Below are positions 9,149 through 15,819 of a DNA stretch of 17,889 nucleotides, one piece after another. Positions within the stretch are counted from its first letter, which is position 1. Every line of letters begins with the position of its first letter. The translations under genes were made by a program, and so were the position numbers. The notes beneath the pieces were generated by a model. It did no database searches and was not told the DNA's origin. It worked only from the letters and a program-made list of their open reading frames with translations. This stretch comes from Deltaproteobacteria bacterium (lineage in GTDB: Bacteria > Desulfobacterota > Syntrophia > Syntrophales > UBA2210), in NCBI GenBank assembly GCA_016935935.1, contig JAFGPZ010000168.1, positions 1 to 17,889 on the forward strand. Reading direction: 5' to 3'.

Positions 9149-9454
9149 ATGAAAAAAAATAACGTGAATATAGTGATGGTTCTTGTATTTGTCATCACCC
9201 TGTCCATGTCGATCAATGGTCTTAAAGCGGCAGATAATGCCAAAGAAGGAGAAGCGGTAAAGATAACAGGCACAATCAATGAAATCGACCAGTTGATAGC
9301 CGAAGATGGGGTCATTTATGAAATCGATATAACTGATGCCGGTAACGCGTTGGTTGAAGAGGCGGGTAAAAAGGTTGAGGCCACCGGATTTTTAGAGGAT
9401 TTGGCTGGAGTAAAATCCATCTCTATATCGTCATACAGGATTATAGAAAAGTGA
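9149..9454 (+). CDS. small exported OB-fold-like protein
   Basis: Taking the ATG at 9149 gives a 101-residue protein beginning MKKNN. An in-frame GTG at 9140 would overlap the AGAGAGGGG ribosome binding site (9132-9140), so the ATG is preferred. Residues 5-25 are a hydrophobic signal-peptide core, with likely signal peptidase I cleavage after LKA (about residue 27), giving a periplasmic protein of about 75 residues. The mature part (VKITGTINEIDQ, VIYEIDI, GKKVEATGFLED, KSISISSYRII) has the strand pattern of small bacterial OB-fold proteins. There are no catalytic residues, cysteines or lipobox. It may bind a ligand or metal in the envelope. Function unknown; the export call is firm and the fold call is tentative. 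Confidence 0.8.
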   Translation: MKKNNVNIVMVLVFVITLSMSINGLKAADNAKEGEAVKITGTINEIDQLIAEDGVIYEIDITDAGNALVEEAGKKVEATGFLEDLAGVKSISISSYRIIEK

Positions 9455-9485
9455 GGAGTTTTATTAATCGGTATAACAAATGCGC

Positions 9486-9504
9486 TGAAAGGTTTTACCT
9501 TTCA
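9486..9504 (+). terminator. hairpin between the exported-protein gene and kamA (terminator or leader structure)
   Basis: TGAAAGGT and ACCTTTCA form a perfect 8-bp stem with a TTT loop, followed by CTTATTCATT, a weak T-rich tail. It lies 32 nt after the stop at 9454 and 27 nt before the kamA ATG. It could end the upstream transcript or sit in the kamA leader. Confidence 0.45.
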
Positions 9505-9530
9505 CTTATTCATTAGGGGGACATACAATT

Positions 9531-10805
9531 ATGATGAACGGTGATATGCTTATATCAGAAGATCTTGATCCACTGGGTTGTCGTAAAGTCAATAATGTAA
9601 ATGTCAACGCCCAGACAGCGGAGGCATTTAATCTGTGCGAAGAAGATTCGCTTGGAAGTGTTGGTAATGTAGAACAGAGGATTGAATTCAGAAAGAAATT
9701 CTTCCCTGGCGTAACTGATGAGAAATGGAATAGCTGGCATTGGCAATTGAGGAATAGAATAGTATCCCTTCGCGAGTTGGAGAGGATAATTTCTCTATCC
9801 AAAAGTGAACTGTGGGCCATGGGTGGTAAGTACGGGGTGCTGCCTTTCGCCATCACACCGTACTATGCATCGTTATTAGATCCCTTCGACGCGGCAGACG
9901 CCTTAAGGCGTACCGTAATTCCTGTCATAGATGAACGGAAACAATCTGACGGTGAAAGCGAGGATCCGTTGAATGAGGACATCCACAGCCCCATAGATGG
10001 TCTTGTCCATCGCTACCCCGATCGCGTTCTCTTTATCGCTACGGATTATTGTTCCACCTACTGCCGTTACTGTACAAGATCGAGGATGGTGGGAAAAAGA
10101 AATCACAAGCGATTTACAATAAGTGAATGGCAAAGGAAGATAGATTACATAGCTGGGAGAAAAGAAATACGTGACGTATTATTATCGGGTGGCGATCCAT
10201 TGACATTATCAGATGGCAAGTTGGAATGGCTTGTCTCTCAATTGCGTCGAATTCCTCATGTAGAGATTATAAGAATCGGCACAAAAGCACCGGTAGTGTT
10301 GCCACAGCGGATGACGAGTCGTCTGGCAAAGATGCTGAAAAAATTTCATCCCATATGGATCAATATACACTTTACACATCCAGATGAACTGACGGCAGAG
10401 ACGAGGGATGCCTGTAATCGCTTATCCGATGCCGGAATACCACTTCAGAGCCAGACGGTTTTGCTGTCTAGAGTTAATGATGATGTTGCTGTTCTAAAAA
10501 GGTTGTTTCATGGACTTCTGAAGATACGGGTGCGGCCTTATTATCTATATCAGTGTGATCCTATTACCGGATCTGCGCACTTTCGAACCCCTGTGAGACG
10601 AGGCATAGAAATAATAGAAGGTTTAAGAGGATATACTACCGGGTTTGCCGTTCCTCTCTATGTCATTGATGCCCCTGGAGGAGGTGGGAAGATACCTATT
10701 ATGGATCAGCATATAATCGGCAGGAACGGTGATATTCTGGAACTTAAGAATTACAGCGGGGATGTATATCATTATCATGATTGCAAGGGGATATTACATT
10801 CATAG
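9531..10805 (+). CDS. kamA: lysine 2,3-aminomutase family radical-SAM enzyme
   Basis: KamA-type enzymes use S-adenosylmethionine, a [4Fe-4S] cluster and PLP to move an amino group from C2 to C3, converting L-lysine to L-beta-lysine. The 424-residue protein has the cluster motif CSTYCRYC (C174, C178, C181), SGGDPLTL, and DAPGGGGK with K387 as PLP lysine. D343 (QCDPITGSAHFRTPV) and D380 match the two aspartates that hold the lysine epsilon-amino group in the Clostridium enzyme (293 and 330), with the same 37-residue spacing, favouring lysine as substrate. There are about 48 extra N-terminal residues. The C-terminal domain with the cysteine zinc site of the Clostridium enzyme is missing: the protein ends about 44 residues after D380. 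GGGGGA precedes the ATG by about 9 nt; a second ATG follows immediately. It heads a four-gene cluster. Confidence 0.9.
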   Translation: MMNGDMLISEDLDPLGCRKVNNVNVNAQTAEAFNLCEEDSLGSVGNVEQRIEFRKKFFPGVTDEKWNSWHWQLRNRIVSLRELERIISLSKSELWAMGGKYGVLPFAITPYYASLLDPFDAADALRRTVIPVIDERKQSDGESEDPLNEDIHSPIDGLVHRYPDRVLFIATDYCSTYCRYCTRSRMVGKRNHKRFTISEWQRKIDYIAGRKEIRDVLLSGGDPLTLSDGKLEWLVSQLRRIPHVEIIRIGTKAPVVLPQRMTSRLAKMLKKFHPIWINIHFTHPDELTAETRDACNRLSDAGIPLQSQTVLLSRVNDDVAVLKRLFHGLLKIRVRPYYLYQCDPITGSAHFRTPVRRGIEIIEGLRGYTTGFAVPLYVIDAPGGGGKIPIMDQHIIGRNGDILELKNYSGDVYHYHDCKGILHS

Positions 10806-10829
10806 GAGAAAGAGAGATAATTGCTGAAA

Positions 10830-11837
10830 ATGATAATTGGAATAACCTATGATCTTCGTGACGATTATCTGTTAAGAGGTATGAGCGATGAAGACGTGGC
10901 GGAGTATGACAGAAAAGACACAATCGAATCAATCGAGGGTGCGCTCCAGAAACTGGGATACGCAACGGATCCTATCGGTAATTACGAACAGTTGATGAGA
11001 AGGCTCCTTGCCGGTGAAAGATGGGATTTGGTCTTCAATATTGCTGAAGGGTTTCAGGGTCTGGGCAGGGAATCGTTGGTGCCTGCATTGCTTGATTCCT
11101 ATGGGATCCCATACACATTTTCAGATCCCCTCGTGCTTGCACTTACGCTGCACAAGGCCCTTGCTAAAAGAGTGGTTCGGTCAATGGGAATACCTACGCC
11201 GGATTTTTTTGTATACGACCATGAGCACAGGGATTTAAATGGCTATATGCCATTCCCTCTCTTTGCAAAACCTATTTCAGAAGGGACGTCAAAGGGCATT
11301 ACGGGTGCATCTAAAATATGTGGCAGGGAGGATCTTGAAGCTGTATGTAACACCCTTCTATTAAAATACAGGCAGCCGGTCCTTGTTGAAAATTATCTTT
11401 CGGGGCGTGAATTTACTGTGGGCATTCTTGGGACAGGAGATAAGTCTCGATATCTTGGTGTTATGGAAGTATTCTATAAGCCGGGCGCTGAAGATGGTAT
11501 CTATTCTTTTATCAACAAGGAGCGATGCGAAGACCTTATAGAATATAGTCTTGCTGATGATAAAGCTGCCATCAGGGCGTCCAAGTTTGCGCTGGCTGTA
11601 TGGAAGAGCCTCGGCTGCCGCGATGCTGGGCGAGTCGATTTCAGACTCGACAACAGAGGAACCCCAAACTTTCTTGAGATAAATCCATTGGCTGGTCTGC
11701 ACCCTGAACACTCAGACCTGTGTATCATTGCATCAAAAGTTGGTATGTCTTATAGCCAGTTGATCGGGGAAATCATCCAGTCTGCCCTTGATAGATACCC
11801 CACCTTAAGAGATAGAAAAACTGCGGTTAATGAGTAG
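10830..11837 (+). CDS. D-Ala-D-Ala ligase-like ATP-grasp ligase (first of a pair)
   Basis: ATP-grasp enzymes of this family join two amino acids, or an amino acid and an acid, through an acyl-phosphate. This protein (335 residues from the ATG at 10830, beginning MIIGITYDLRDDY) has the Ddl-like N-terminal region (FNIAEGFQG, GIPYTFSDPLVLALTLHKALAKRVV), a central ATP-binding part (PLFAKPISEGTSKGI, VENYLSGREFTVGI) and the metal site DFRLDNRG...FLEINPLAGLHPEHSD. An in-frame TTG at 10821 is better spaced from GAGAGA (10812-10817), so that start is a real alternative adding three residues. The gene follows kamA by 24 nt and overlaps the next ligase by 8 nt. It is too divergent from housekeeping Ddl, and too closely linked to kamA, for a simple role in peptidoglycan. 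The substrate is unknown; beta-lysine is an inference. Confidence 0.85.
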   Translation: MIIGITYDLRDDYLLRGMSDEDVAEYDRKDTIESIEGALQKLGYATDPIGNYEQLMRRLLAGERWDLVFNIAEGFQGLGRESLVPALLDSYGIPYTFSDPLVLALTLHKALAKRVVRSMGIPTPDFFVYDHEHRDLNGYMPFPLFAKPISEGTSKGITGASKICGREDLEAVCNTLLLKYRQPVLVENYLSGREFTVGILGTGDKSRYLGVMEVFYKPGAEDGIYSFINKERCEDLIEYSLADDKAAIRASKFALAVWKSLGCRDAGRVDFRLDNRGTPNFLEINPLAGLHPEHSDLCIIASKVGMSYSQLIGEIIQSALDRYPTLRDRKTAVNE

Positions 11838-12858
11838 TATTAACATCGGAATTGTCCACAACATTCCCTGCGTAGAAAGAGACCATGGAGCCAGGGCATC
11901 AAAGGATGTTTTGACTCAGGCTGATTCCATTGAGAAGACCCTTAAAAAGATTGGGTATTTTACTGCAAGAATTCCCTTCACAAGGAATATCGAATCGCTA
12001 TGCACTGTCCTTAAAGCACAAAAAATAGATTTGATTTTCAATTTATGTGAAACAGTGGACGAAGATGCAAAACTCGCCGGGCATCCTGCCGCTCTCTTTG
12101 AACTGCTGGACATTCCCTTCAGCGGATCGGCATCGTTGGCGATTATGCTGACAACGGACAAGGTAATTACCAAACGTTTACTGCAGGGGAAGGGTGTCCG
12201 GACTCCGGGGTATCTTCTCTACGATGGATCAAAATATTTTAATTCTTCATCCCTTCAATTCCCAGTTATATTAAAGCCACGCTATGAGGATGCCAGTATA
12301 GGTATCAATCAGAAATCCATTATTGAAAGGGAGAGTGATCTGAAAGACCGGTTAAGAGATATGTATTCACTCTTTGGTGAGATTTTAGTTGAAGAATATA
12401 TTAAGGGTCGTGAATTCAATGTATCAATCTTTGGTTATCCATTTCCTGAGATAATGCCGATAGCAGAAATCGATTTTTCAACATTTCCTGAGAAACTTCA
12501 TCAAATTGTAGGATATGAAGCGAAATGGGATGAAGATTCCTTCGAGTACAACAATACTCCGCGTCTGTTCGATTTTGATATTGGAAAATCTGTCTTGATG
12601 GAAATGGGAAAGGTTTCATTGCAATGCTTTAACTATTTTTCCCTCAGAGATTATGGGCGGATTGACATAAGGGTGGACCATCAAAACCGGGTATATGTTA
12701 TAGAAATCAACGCCAATCCATGTCTCAGCCCCGATGCGGGATTTCCTGCTTCCCTTGCATATGGTGGCAAAGATTATTCTGCGATGCTTCAACTTCTAAT
12801 TCGATATATGAATTGTAGGGTAAAAAATGAAAATACGTGCAGCAGTTTCAACAGATAG
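11830..12858 (+). CDS. D-Ala-D-Ala ligase-like ATP-grasp ligase (second of a pair)
   Basis: The 342-residue protein is a second ATP-grasp ligase with the same layout: FNLCETVDEDAKLAGHPAALFELLDIPFSGS at the N-terminal side, DKVITKRLL, FPVILKPRYEDASIGI and VEEYIKGREFNVSI for ATP binding, and DYGRIDIRVD...VIEINANPCLSPDAGF for the two metals. It is clearly related to its upstream neighbour but far from identical, so the two probably add different groups. Its ATG lies inside the last codons of the first ligase (8-nt overlap), which points to coupled translation and possibly a fixed ratio. Its own 3' end is overlapped for 32 nt by the acetyltransferase gene. Substrates cannot be read from the sequence. 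Confidence 0.85.
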   Translation: MSSINIGIVHNIPCVERDHGARASKDVLTQADSIEKTLKKIGYFTARIPFTRNIESLCTVLKAQKIDLIFNLCETVDEDAKLAGHPAALFELLDIPFSGSASLAIMLTTDKVITKRLLQGKGVRTPGYLLYDGSKYFNSSSLQFPVILKPRYEDASIGINQKSIIERESDLKDRLRDMYSLFGEILVEEYIKGREFNVSIFGYPFPEIMPIAEIDFSTFPEKLHQIVGYEAKWDEDSFEYNNTPRLFDFDIGKSVLMEMGKVSLQCFNYFSLRDYGRIDIRVDHQNRVYVIEINANPCLSPDAGFPASLAYGGKDYSAMLQLLIRYMNCRVKNENTCSSFNR

Positions 12859-13306
12859 AAATAGAATATTAGATATTACCAGAGGTGTGGGAAACTTTAC
12901 CGAAAAGGAGATAAAGGTTGCCATGGAGGTAGTCGACCAGTCCTGTGAAGGTAATGGAGAATATATTACCCTCTGTGTTGTAGGTGATAAAGATATCGCC
13001 GTCGGCTATGCCTCTTTTGGTTTAATTCCTCTTACGGAAAGCAGTTATGACCTTTACTGGATTGCTGTTGATAGAGAACAGCAGCAGAGAGGTTATGGGC
13101 ACTTACTACTTGATCGTGTTGAAACGGAGATCATTGACGGCGGAGGTGATCGTCTTTTTGTTGAGACTTCATCTGGGAGTGATTATATCTATTCCCGTCA
13201 ATTCTACGAAAGGAGAGGCTATTCCAAGGTGGCGACAATCAATGACTTTTATTGGAAGGGAAATGATAAAATTATCTATGTTAAGAAACTGGAAGGCGAA
13301 TATTAA
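12827..13306 (+). CDS. GNAT-family N-acetyltransferase
   Basis: This 159-residue protein is a single GNAT domain that transfers an acetyl (or other acyl) group from CoA, usually to an amine. It has the standard opening MKIRAAVSTDRNRILDI, a motif A region YWIAVDREQQQRGYGHLLL with the QXXGXG pyrophosphate loop (QRGYG), and the motif B segment YSRQFYERRGYSKVA. The start sits 32 nt inside the preceding ligase gene. GTAGGG 7 nt before the ATG supports it. Being last in the kamA cluster, it may cap an amine of beta-lysine or of the ligase product. It is far shorter than the AblB beta-lysine acetyltransferase of methanogens (about 270 residues), so it is not a plain AblB. Confidence 0.88.
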   Translation: MKIRAAVSTDRNRILDITRGVGNFTEKEIKVAMEVVDQSCEGNGEYITLCVVGDKDIAVGYASFGLIPLTESSYDLYWIAVDREQQQRGYGHLLLDRVETEIIDGGGDRLFVETSSGSDYIYSRQFYERRGYSKVATINDFYWKGNDKIIYVKKLEGEY

Positions 13307-13369
13307 GAGTGATTGTATGACATGTTGCTTCTGTCAAGGATTATCTCTTTAGTAAGGAAACTGCTTTAG

Positions 13370-13576
13370 ATGTGTGATGAAACGATTCAGTGTGTACAGT
13401 GTAACAGCAACTTTGTATTTTCAGCTGAGCAGCGAAAGCAATTCATGATACGTGGTTTCGACCTGCCCACGCATTGTCCGGAATGCAGAAAACGGAAGGC
13501 AAAATTGGGGAAATCGAACGGAAATTCTGACAGAATGCGTCACAGGGATAGAGATTACACGAGCTGGGAAGGATAA
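13370..13576 (+). CDS. small zinc-ribbon protein
   Basis: The 68-residue protein carries two CXXC knuckles, Cys8-Cys11 (CVQC) and Cys36-Cys39 (CPEC), in the arrangement of the probable zinc-ribbon domain (zf-trcl type), with FVFSAEQRKQFMIRGFDLPTHC between them. A basic, hydrophilic tail follows (RKRKAKLGK, RMRHRDRDY). TAAGGA lies 11 nt before the ATG. It is 63 nt downstream of the acetyltransferase gene and may be read through from that operon. Its role is unknown; nucleic-acid or protein binding is likely. Confidence 0.8.
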   Translation: MCDETIQCVQCNSNFVFSAEQRKQFMIRGFDLPTHCPECRKRKAKLGKSNGNSDRMRHRDRDYTSWEG

Positions 13577-13601
13577 GAGGATTCCCCTCGCGTTTGGTTT
13601 A

Positions 13602-13652
13602 GGAATGTAGACATTCCCCTGTCGGTGTAGACATAGGACACACTATTTTTTT
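13602..13652. terminator. inverted and direct repeats between convergent genes (possible terminator)
   Basis: GGAATG-TAGA-CATTCC (13602-13617) forms a 6-bp hairpin. The 9-mer TGTAGACAT occurs at 13606-13614 and again exactly 20 nt later at 13626-13634. A GTGT/ACAC stem then precedes seven Ts (13646-13652) on the plus strand. The T-run itself encodes the last lysines of the J-domain gene on the other strand. The stems are short, so terminator strength is doubtful. Confidence 0.35.
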
Positions 13653-14461
13653 AAAATGTTGGCGATACCGGCGATTCTACTGAGGAGAGGCCTTTTTATG
13701 AGTACTTTCAGATAGAGATCGCCTGGTCCGGCTCCGGTTCCCGCCTCTTCACCTTGTCCTGCAATCCTGATTTTCTGCCCCGATCGTACGCCGGTGGGTA
13801 TTTTGACTATGATTTTTTTGTCACGCCTCCAGTGAGTATAGATATGAGGACCTCCCGTCCGGGCAGTCTCAGGAGTCAGTCGGATTATATCGACTATATC
13901 TTTTCCCCTTTTGCGAAATGCAAGGCCGCTAACTTTTTTAAAGGCATACTGCAACAGTCTGCCCCCTATTCCCCTGTTGGGAAACAGGAATGGTTGCCCC
14001 TGTCTTTTTTGCCGTTCTCTTTCACCAGAGACGCGGGTGAAGATATATCCACGGCCTGCTGTGCCGTCACCCTTAAATTGAAATGTATAAGTTCCGTTAC
14101 GGTAGGCTTCCTTGAATATCTCATCAAAGCCTCTAAGACCAAAGGACCGTGAAAGTTCTTCAAATATTCTGTTTATGTCAGATCCGCTGAATATGTCCTG
14201 TTCTGAGTAGTTATGTCTGAAATGACTGTAGGCGGAAGACCCATACCGGTCTTTCATGGCGTCATATTCCTGGCGCTTCCGAGGGTTGGAGAGAACGGCA
14301 TATGCCTCGTTAATGGTCTTCATCTTTTCTGCCGCTTCTTTACTGCCGTTATTACGATCGGGATGGTACTTCAATGCGAGCTTCCGGTAACAATCCTTGA
14401 TGCGATGAATATCAGCGCTTTTGTCTATGCCGAGAATCTCGTAATAATCCCTGTTTTCCAT
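13643..14461 (-). CDS. J-domain co-chaperone (CbpA/DnaJ-like, no zinc finger)
   Basis: The 272-residue protein starts with a complete J domain (residues 4-68, [32 protein letters not shown]) with the HPD signature at H33-P34-D35, which stimulates DnaK ATPase. The middle (about 75-150) is polar with scattered Gly/Phe. Residues about 180-262 resemble one DnaJ C-terminal substrate-binding domain ([32 protein letters not shown]). There is no CXXCXGXG zinc finger and only one clear C-terminal domain, shorter than CbpA (about 306). The ATG at 14461 follows GAAAGGGC by about 6 nt; an in-frame TTG at 14485 has no such site. It is convergent with the zinc-ribbon gene and divergent from the cupin gene, with which it seems to share an operator. 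Confidence 0.88.
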   Translation of the reverse strand: MENRDYYEILGIDKSADIHRIKDCYRKLALKYHPDRNNGSKEAAEKMKTINEAYAVLSNPRKRQEYDAMKDRYGSSAYSHFRHNYSEQDIFSGSDINRIFEELSRSFGLRGFDEIFKEAYRNGTYTFQFKGDGTAGRGYIFTRVSGERERQKRQGQPFLFPNRGIGGRLLQYAFKKVSGLAFRKRGKDIVDIIRLTPETARTGGPHIYTHWRRDKKIIVKIPTGVRSGQKIRIAGQGEEAGTGAGPGDLYLKVLIKRPLLSRIAGIANILKK

Positions 14462-14518
14462 GCAGGCCCTTTCATTTTTGGTCAAAATCTAAGATGTAAG
14501 AGTGTATCGAAATTATTC

Positions 14519-14548
14519 TTTACAGAGTAATATAATCATGATTATATT
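14519..14548 (+). promoter_or_regulatory. predicted sigma-70 promoter of the cupin gene
   Basis: TTTACA (14519-14524) and TATATT (14543-14548) are 18 nt apart, and the leader to the ATG at 14590 is about 35 nt. The -10 box is the right arm of a perfect palindrome. Confidence 0.5.
14529..14548. promoter_or_regulatory. perfect 20-bp palindrome, probable operator
   Basis: AATATAATCA is followed at once by its exact reverse complement. It lies midway between the divergent J-domain and cupin genes and overlaps the predicted -10 boxes of both promoters, so a dimeric regulator bound here would block both. No regulator gene is adjacent. Confidence 0.5.
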
Positions 14549-14556
14549 GCCGGCAA
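14529..14556 (-). promoter_or_regulatory. candidate sigma-70 promoter of the J-domain gene
   Basis: Read on the minus strand, TTGCCG (14556-14551) and TATATT (14534-14529) are 16 nt apart, giving a leader of about 60 nt to the ATG at 14461. The -35 is a 4/6 match. It mirrors the cupin promoter across the palindrome. Confidence 0.35.
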
Positions 14557-14589
14557 CCATCTCGCGTAAAATAAGGGAAGGATAAAAAA

Positions 14590-14907
14590 ATGGATATCGT
14601 TGGCAAGGCGAACAATATGGCAGATCAGGTTGTATACCAGGATGACTCCGTTGTAAGCAAGACATTGATAGATAAGAAGGTGGGAACGGTAACACTCTTT
14701 GCATTTGGCAAAGGGCAGGGACTGAGCGAGCATACGGCCCCTTTTGATGCAATGGTATGTATTTTAGATGGGGAGGCCGAAATTATTATAGCGGGAAATC
14801 CTGTTTCAGTAAAAGCGGGAGAGATGATTATCATGCCCGCTAACAAGCCGCATTCATTAAAGGCGGTTAAAAAATTCAAGATGATGCTCATAATGATAAG
14901 GGCCTGA
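14590..14907 (+). CDS. small single-domain cupin protein
   Basis: This 105-residue protein is one cupin barrel: GLSEHTAPFDAMVCILDGEAEIII corresponds to motif 1, and AGEMIIMPANKPHSLKAVKKFKMMLIMI to motif 2. His residues in SEHTAP and KPHSL and the Glu in DGEAEI fit a divalent metal site, although motif 1 is not the full G(X)5HXH form. GGGAAGGA lies about 8 nt before the ATG. Small cupins of this kind bind a metal and a small ligand, or act as simple dioxygenases or isomerases. The actual role is unknown. It is convergent with the PGPGW membrane protein gene (29-nt gap). Confidence 0.85.
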   Translation: MDIVGKANNMADQVVYQDDSVVSKTLIDKKVGTVTLFAFGKGQGLSEHTAPFDAMVCILDGEAEIIIAGNPVSVKAGEMIIMPANKPHSLKAVKKFKMMLIMIRA

Positions 14908-14936
14908 GGATGGAACTTCATCAATGTATGTTTCAT

Positions 14937-15371
14937 TTACTCCGGCGGCAGAATAAGAGGGGGGCGGAGTGCCTTTGCCCGAGTCCAGTTGAGAGACTTA
15001 AGTATTGTGGGTTGACGTATTATTGCGGTTGACATTGAACGTTTCCCCGGGAAATTCATAAGCATGATACCTATCACCATTGTTATTACTCCCTGTCCAG
15101 GTATAAAAAACATAAAAAACCCTGTGATTACCAGCAGAATTCCCAGCAGATTCTTGAGAATCATGCACAGAAAGCGCATTGTACGCTTTTTAGTGGCTCC
15201 CGTTATATCCTCACTCCTCTCCCGGACAAGGTAGTCTTCAGGAATACGAACAATAAAATAGGGAATAATCGCGAGTGTGCCCAGAAATACCACCAGAGAA
15301 ATTACAGACAATATCCACATAAGACCGGAATGAGCCTTCAGCCAGTCCATTATAAAAGTTGTGTCAATCAC
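14937..15371 (-). CDS. PGPGW-family membrane protein
   Basis: The 144-residue protein has two or three membrane segments: about residues 18-40 (MWILSVISLVVFLGTLAIIPYFI) and a hydrophobic stretch at about 67-105 that contains the family signature FFIPGQGVITMVIGIMLMNFPGKR, a variant of PGPGW. A charged loop (PEDYLVRERSEDITGATKKR) lies between. The start is a GTG with AGGCGG about 9 nt upstream; an internal ATG at 15350 lacks a ribosome binding site. The function of the family is not known. It lies downstream of the HesB-like gene but behind its strong terminator, so it is probably transcribed separately. Confidence 0.8.
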   Translation of the reverse strand: MIDTTFIMDWLKAHSGLMWILSVISLVVFLGTLAIIPYFIVRIPEDYLVRERSEDITGATKKRTMRFLCMILKNLLGILLVITGFFMFFIPGQGVITMVIGIMLMNFPGKRSMSTAIIRQPTILKSLNWTRAKALRPPLILPPE

Positions 15372-15414
15372 TGATTTGTGCCGCCTGTGTTTCTTGTATG
15401 ATTTCTATTCTAAT

Positions 15415-15466
15415 AAAAAGTGGGATAGGGAACACACAAGCGCTCTTTTGTGTGTCCTTACCCCAC
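15415..15466 (-). terminator. rho-independent terminator of the HesB-like gene
   Basis: On the minus strand GTGGGG (15466-15461) pairs with TCCCAC (15425-15420), and an inner perfect 8-bp stem is ACACACAA (15455-15448) with TTGTGTGT (15439-15432). Imperfect pairs lie between the two stems. Five Ts follow at once (15419-15415). It begins 5 nt after the TAA of the HesB-like gene. Confidence 0.8.
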
Positions 15467-15470
15467 ACTT

Positions 15471-15788
15471 TTAGCAGCTGCAAGTTGCTCCGCACGACGG
15501 AGCGGTTACGGAAAGGTTGGAAGAAAGCGAATATCTTCCGCCACCGTAAGATTCAATATAATCTATCTTAATTGGGCTTACGCTTTCAAAAAGCTTATCG
15601 TTGATTGCAAAGGAAATGCCATTTTCGTCAAAAATCTTGTCATCTTTTTTAGACTCATCCAGAGCCATTGCCAGCGAGGGGCCCGATCACCCTCCTTGAT
15701 TAAGATACAATCTGATGACTGTTTCTTTATCCATATCCTTCATGTGCTTGGAAATCATTTTCATAGCCTTTTCTGTTACAGTAAACAT
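15471..15788 (-). CDS. HesB/IscA-like Fe-S assembly protein, predicted selenoprotein (in-frame TGA = Sec34)
   Basis: Reading from the ATG at 15788 gives MFTVTEKAMKMISKHM, then ETVIRLYLNQGG, a TGA (15689-15687), then SGPSLAMALDES, and on to a TAA at 15473-15471: 105 residues, the normal length of HesB/IscA A-type carriers. In this family the TGA position is the conserved first cysteine (GGCSGPS; near Cys35 of E. coli IscA), and the C-terminal pair is present in PSCGATCSC. The frame is continuous on both sides and the homology runs straight through, so TGA most likely encodes selenocysteine. AAGGAG lies 9 nt before the ATG, with a promoter upstream and a terminator downstream. HesB-like selenoproteins are a known family. 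Related A-type proteins bind or deliver Fe-S clusters or iron. The alternative is a nonsense mutation. Sec-decoding genes are not in the window. Confidence 0.85.
15657..15689 (-). ncRNA. candidate bacterial SECIS hairpin after the TGA codon
   Basis: Immediately 3' of the UGA, GGGCC (15684-15680) can pair with GGCUC (15666-15662), including one G-U pair. AUC at the base can pair with GAU after a 2-nt UG bulge. The loop is 13 nt and contains G residues, with a possible inner CC/GG pair. Bacterial SECIS elements lie in this place within the coding region and vary in sequence. Pairing was done by eye without energies. Confidence 0.5.
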
Positions 15789-15819
15789 ATCAGAATTCTC
15801 CTTGGGAATATTTTGTAAT

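Noticed and set aside
13317..13352. An 11-residue frame with CCXC (MTCCFCQGLSL) between the acetyltransferase and zinc-ribbon genes
   Set aside because: It is very short, lacks a clear ribosome binding site and nothing else supports translation.
13754..14152. A 132-residue plus-strand frame opposite the J-domain gene
   Set aside because: It is antisense to a well-supported conserved gene and shows no domain.
14462..14485. TTG start for the J-domain protein, adding eight residues
   Set aside because: The GAAAGGGC ribosome binding site lies between this TTG and the ATG at 14461, and the J domain begins right after the ATG.
15471..15668. A 65-residue gene starting at the internal ATG at 15668 on the minus strand
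   Set aside because: It has no ribosome binding site and is only the C-terminal part of the HesB-like protein. The upstream in-frame sequence to the ATG at 15788 continues the family homology through the TGA.
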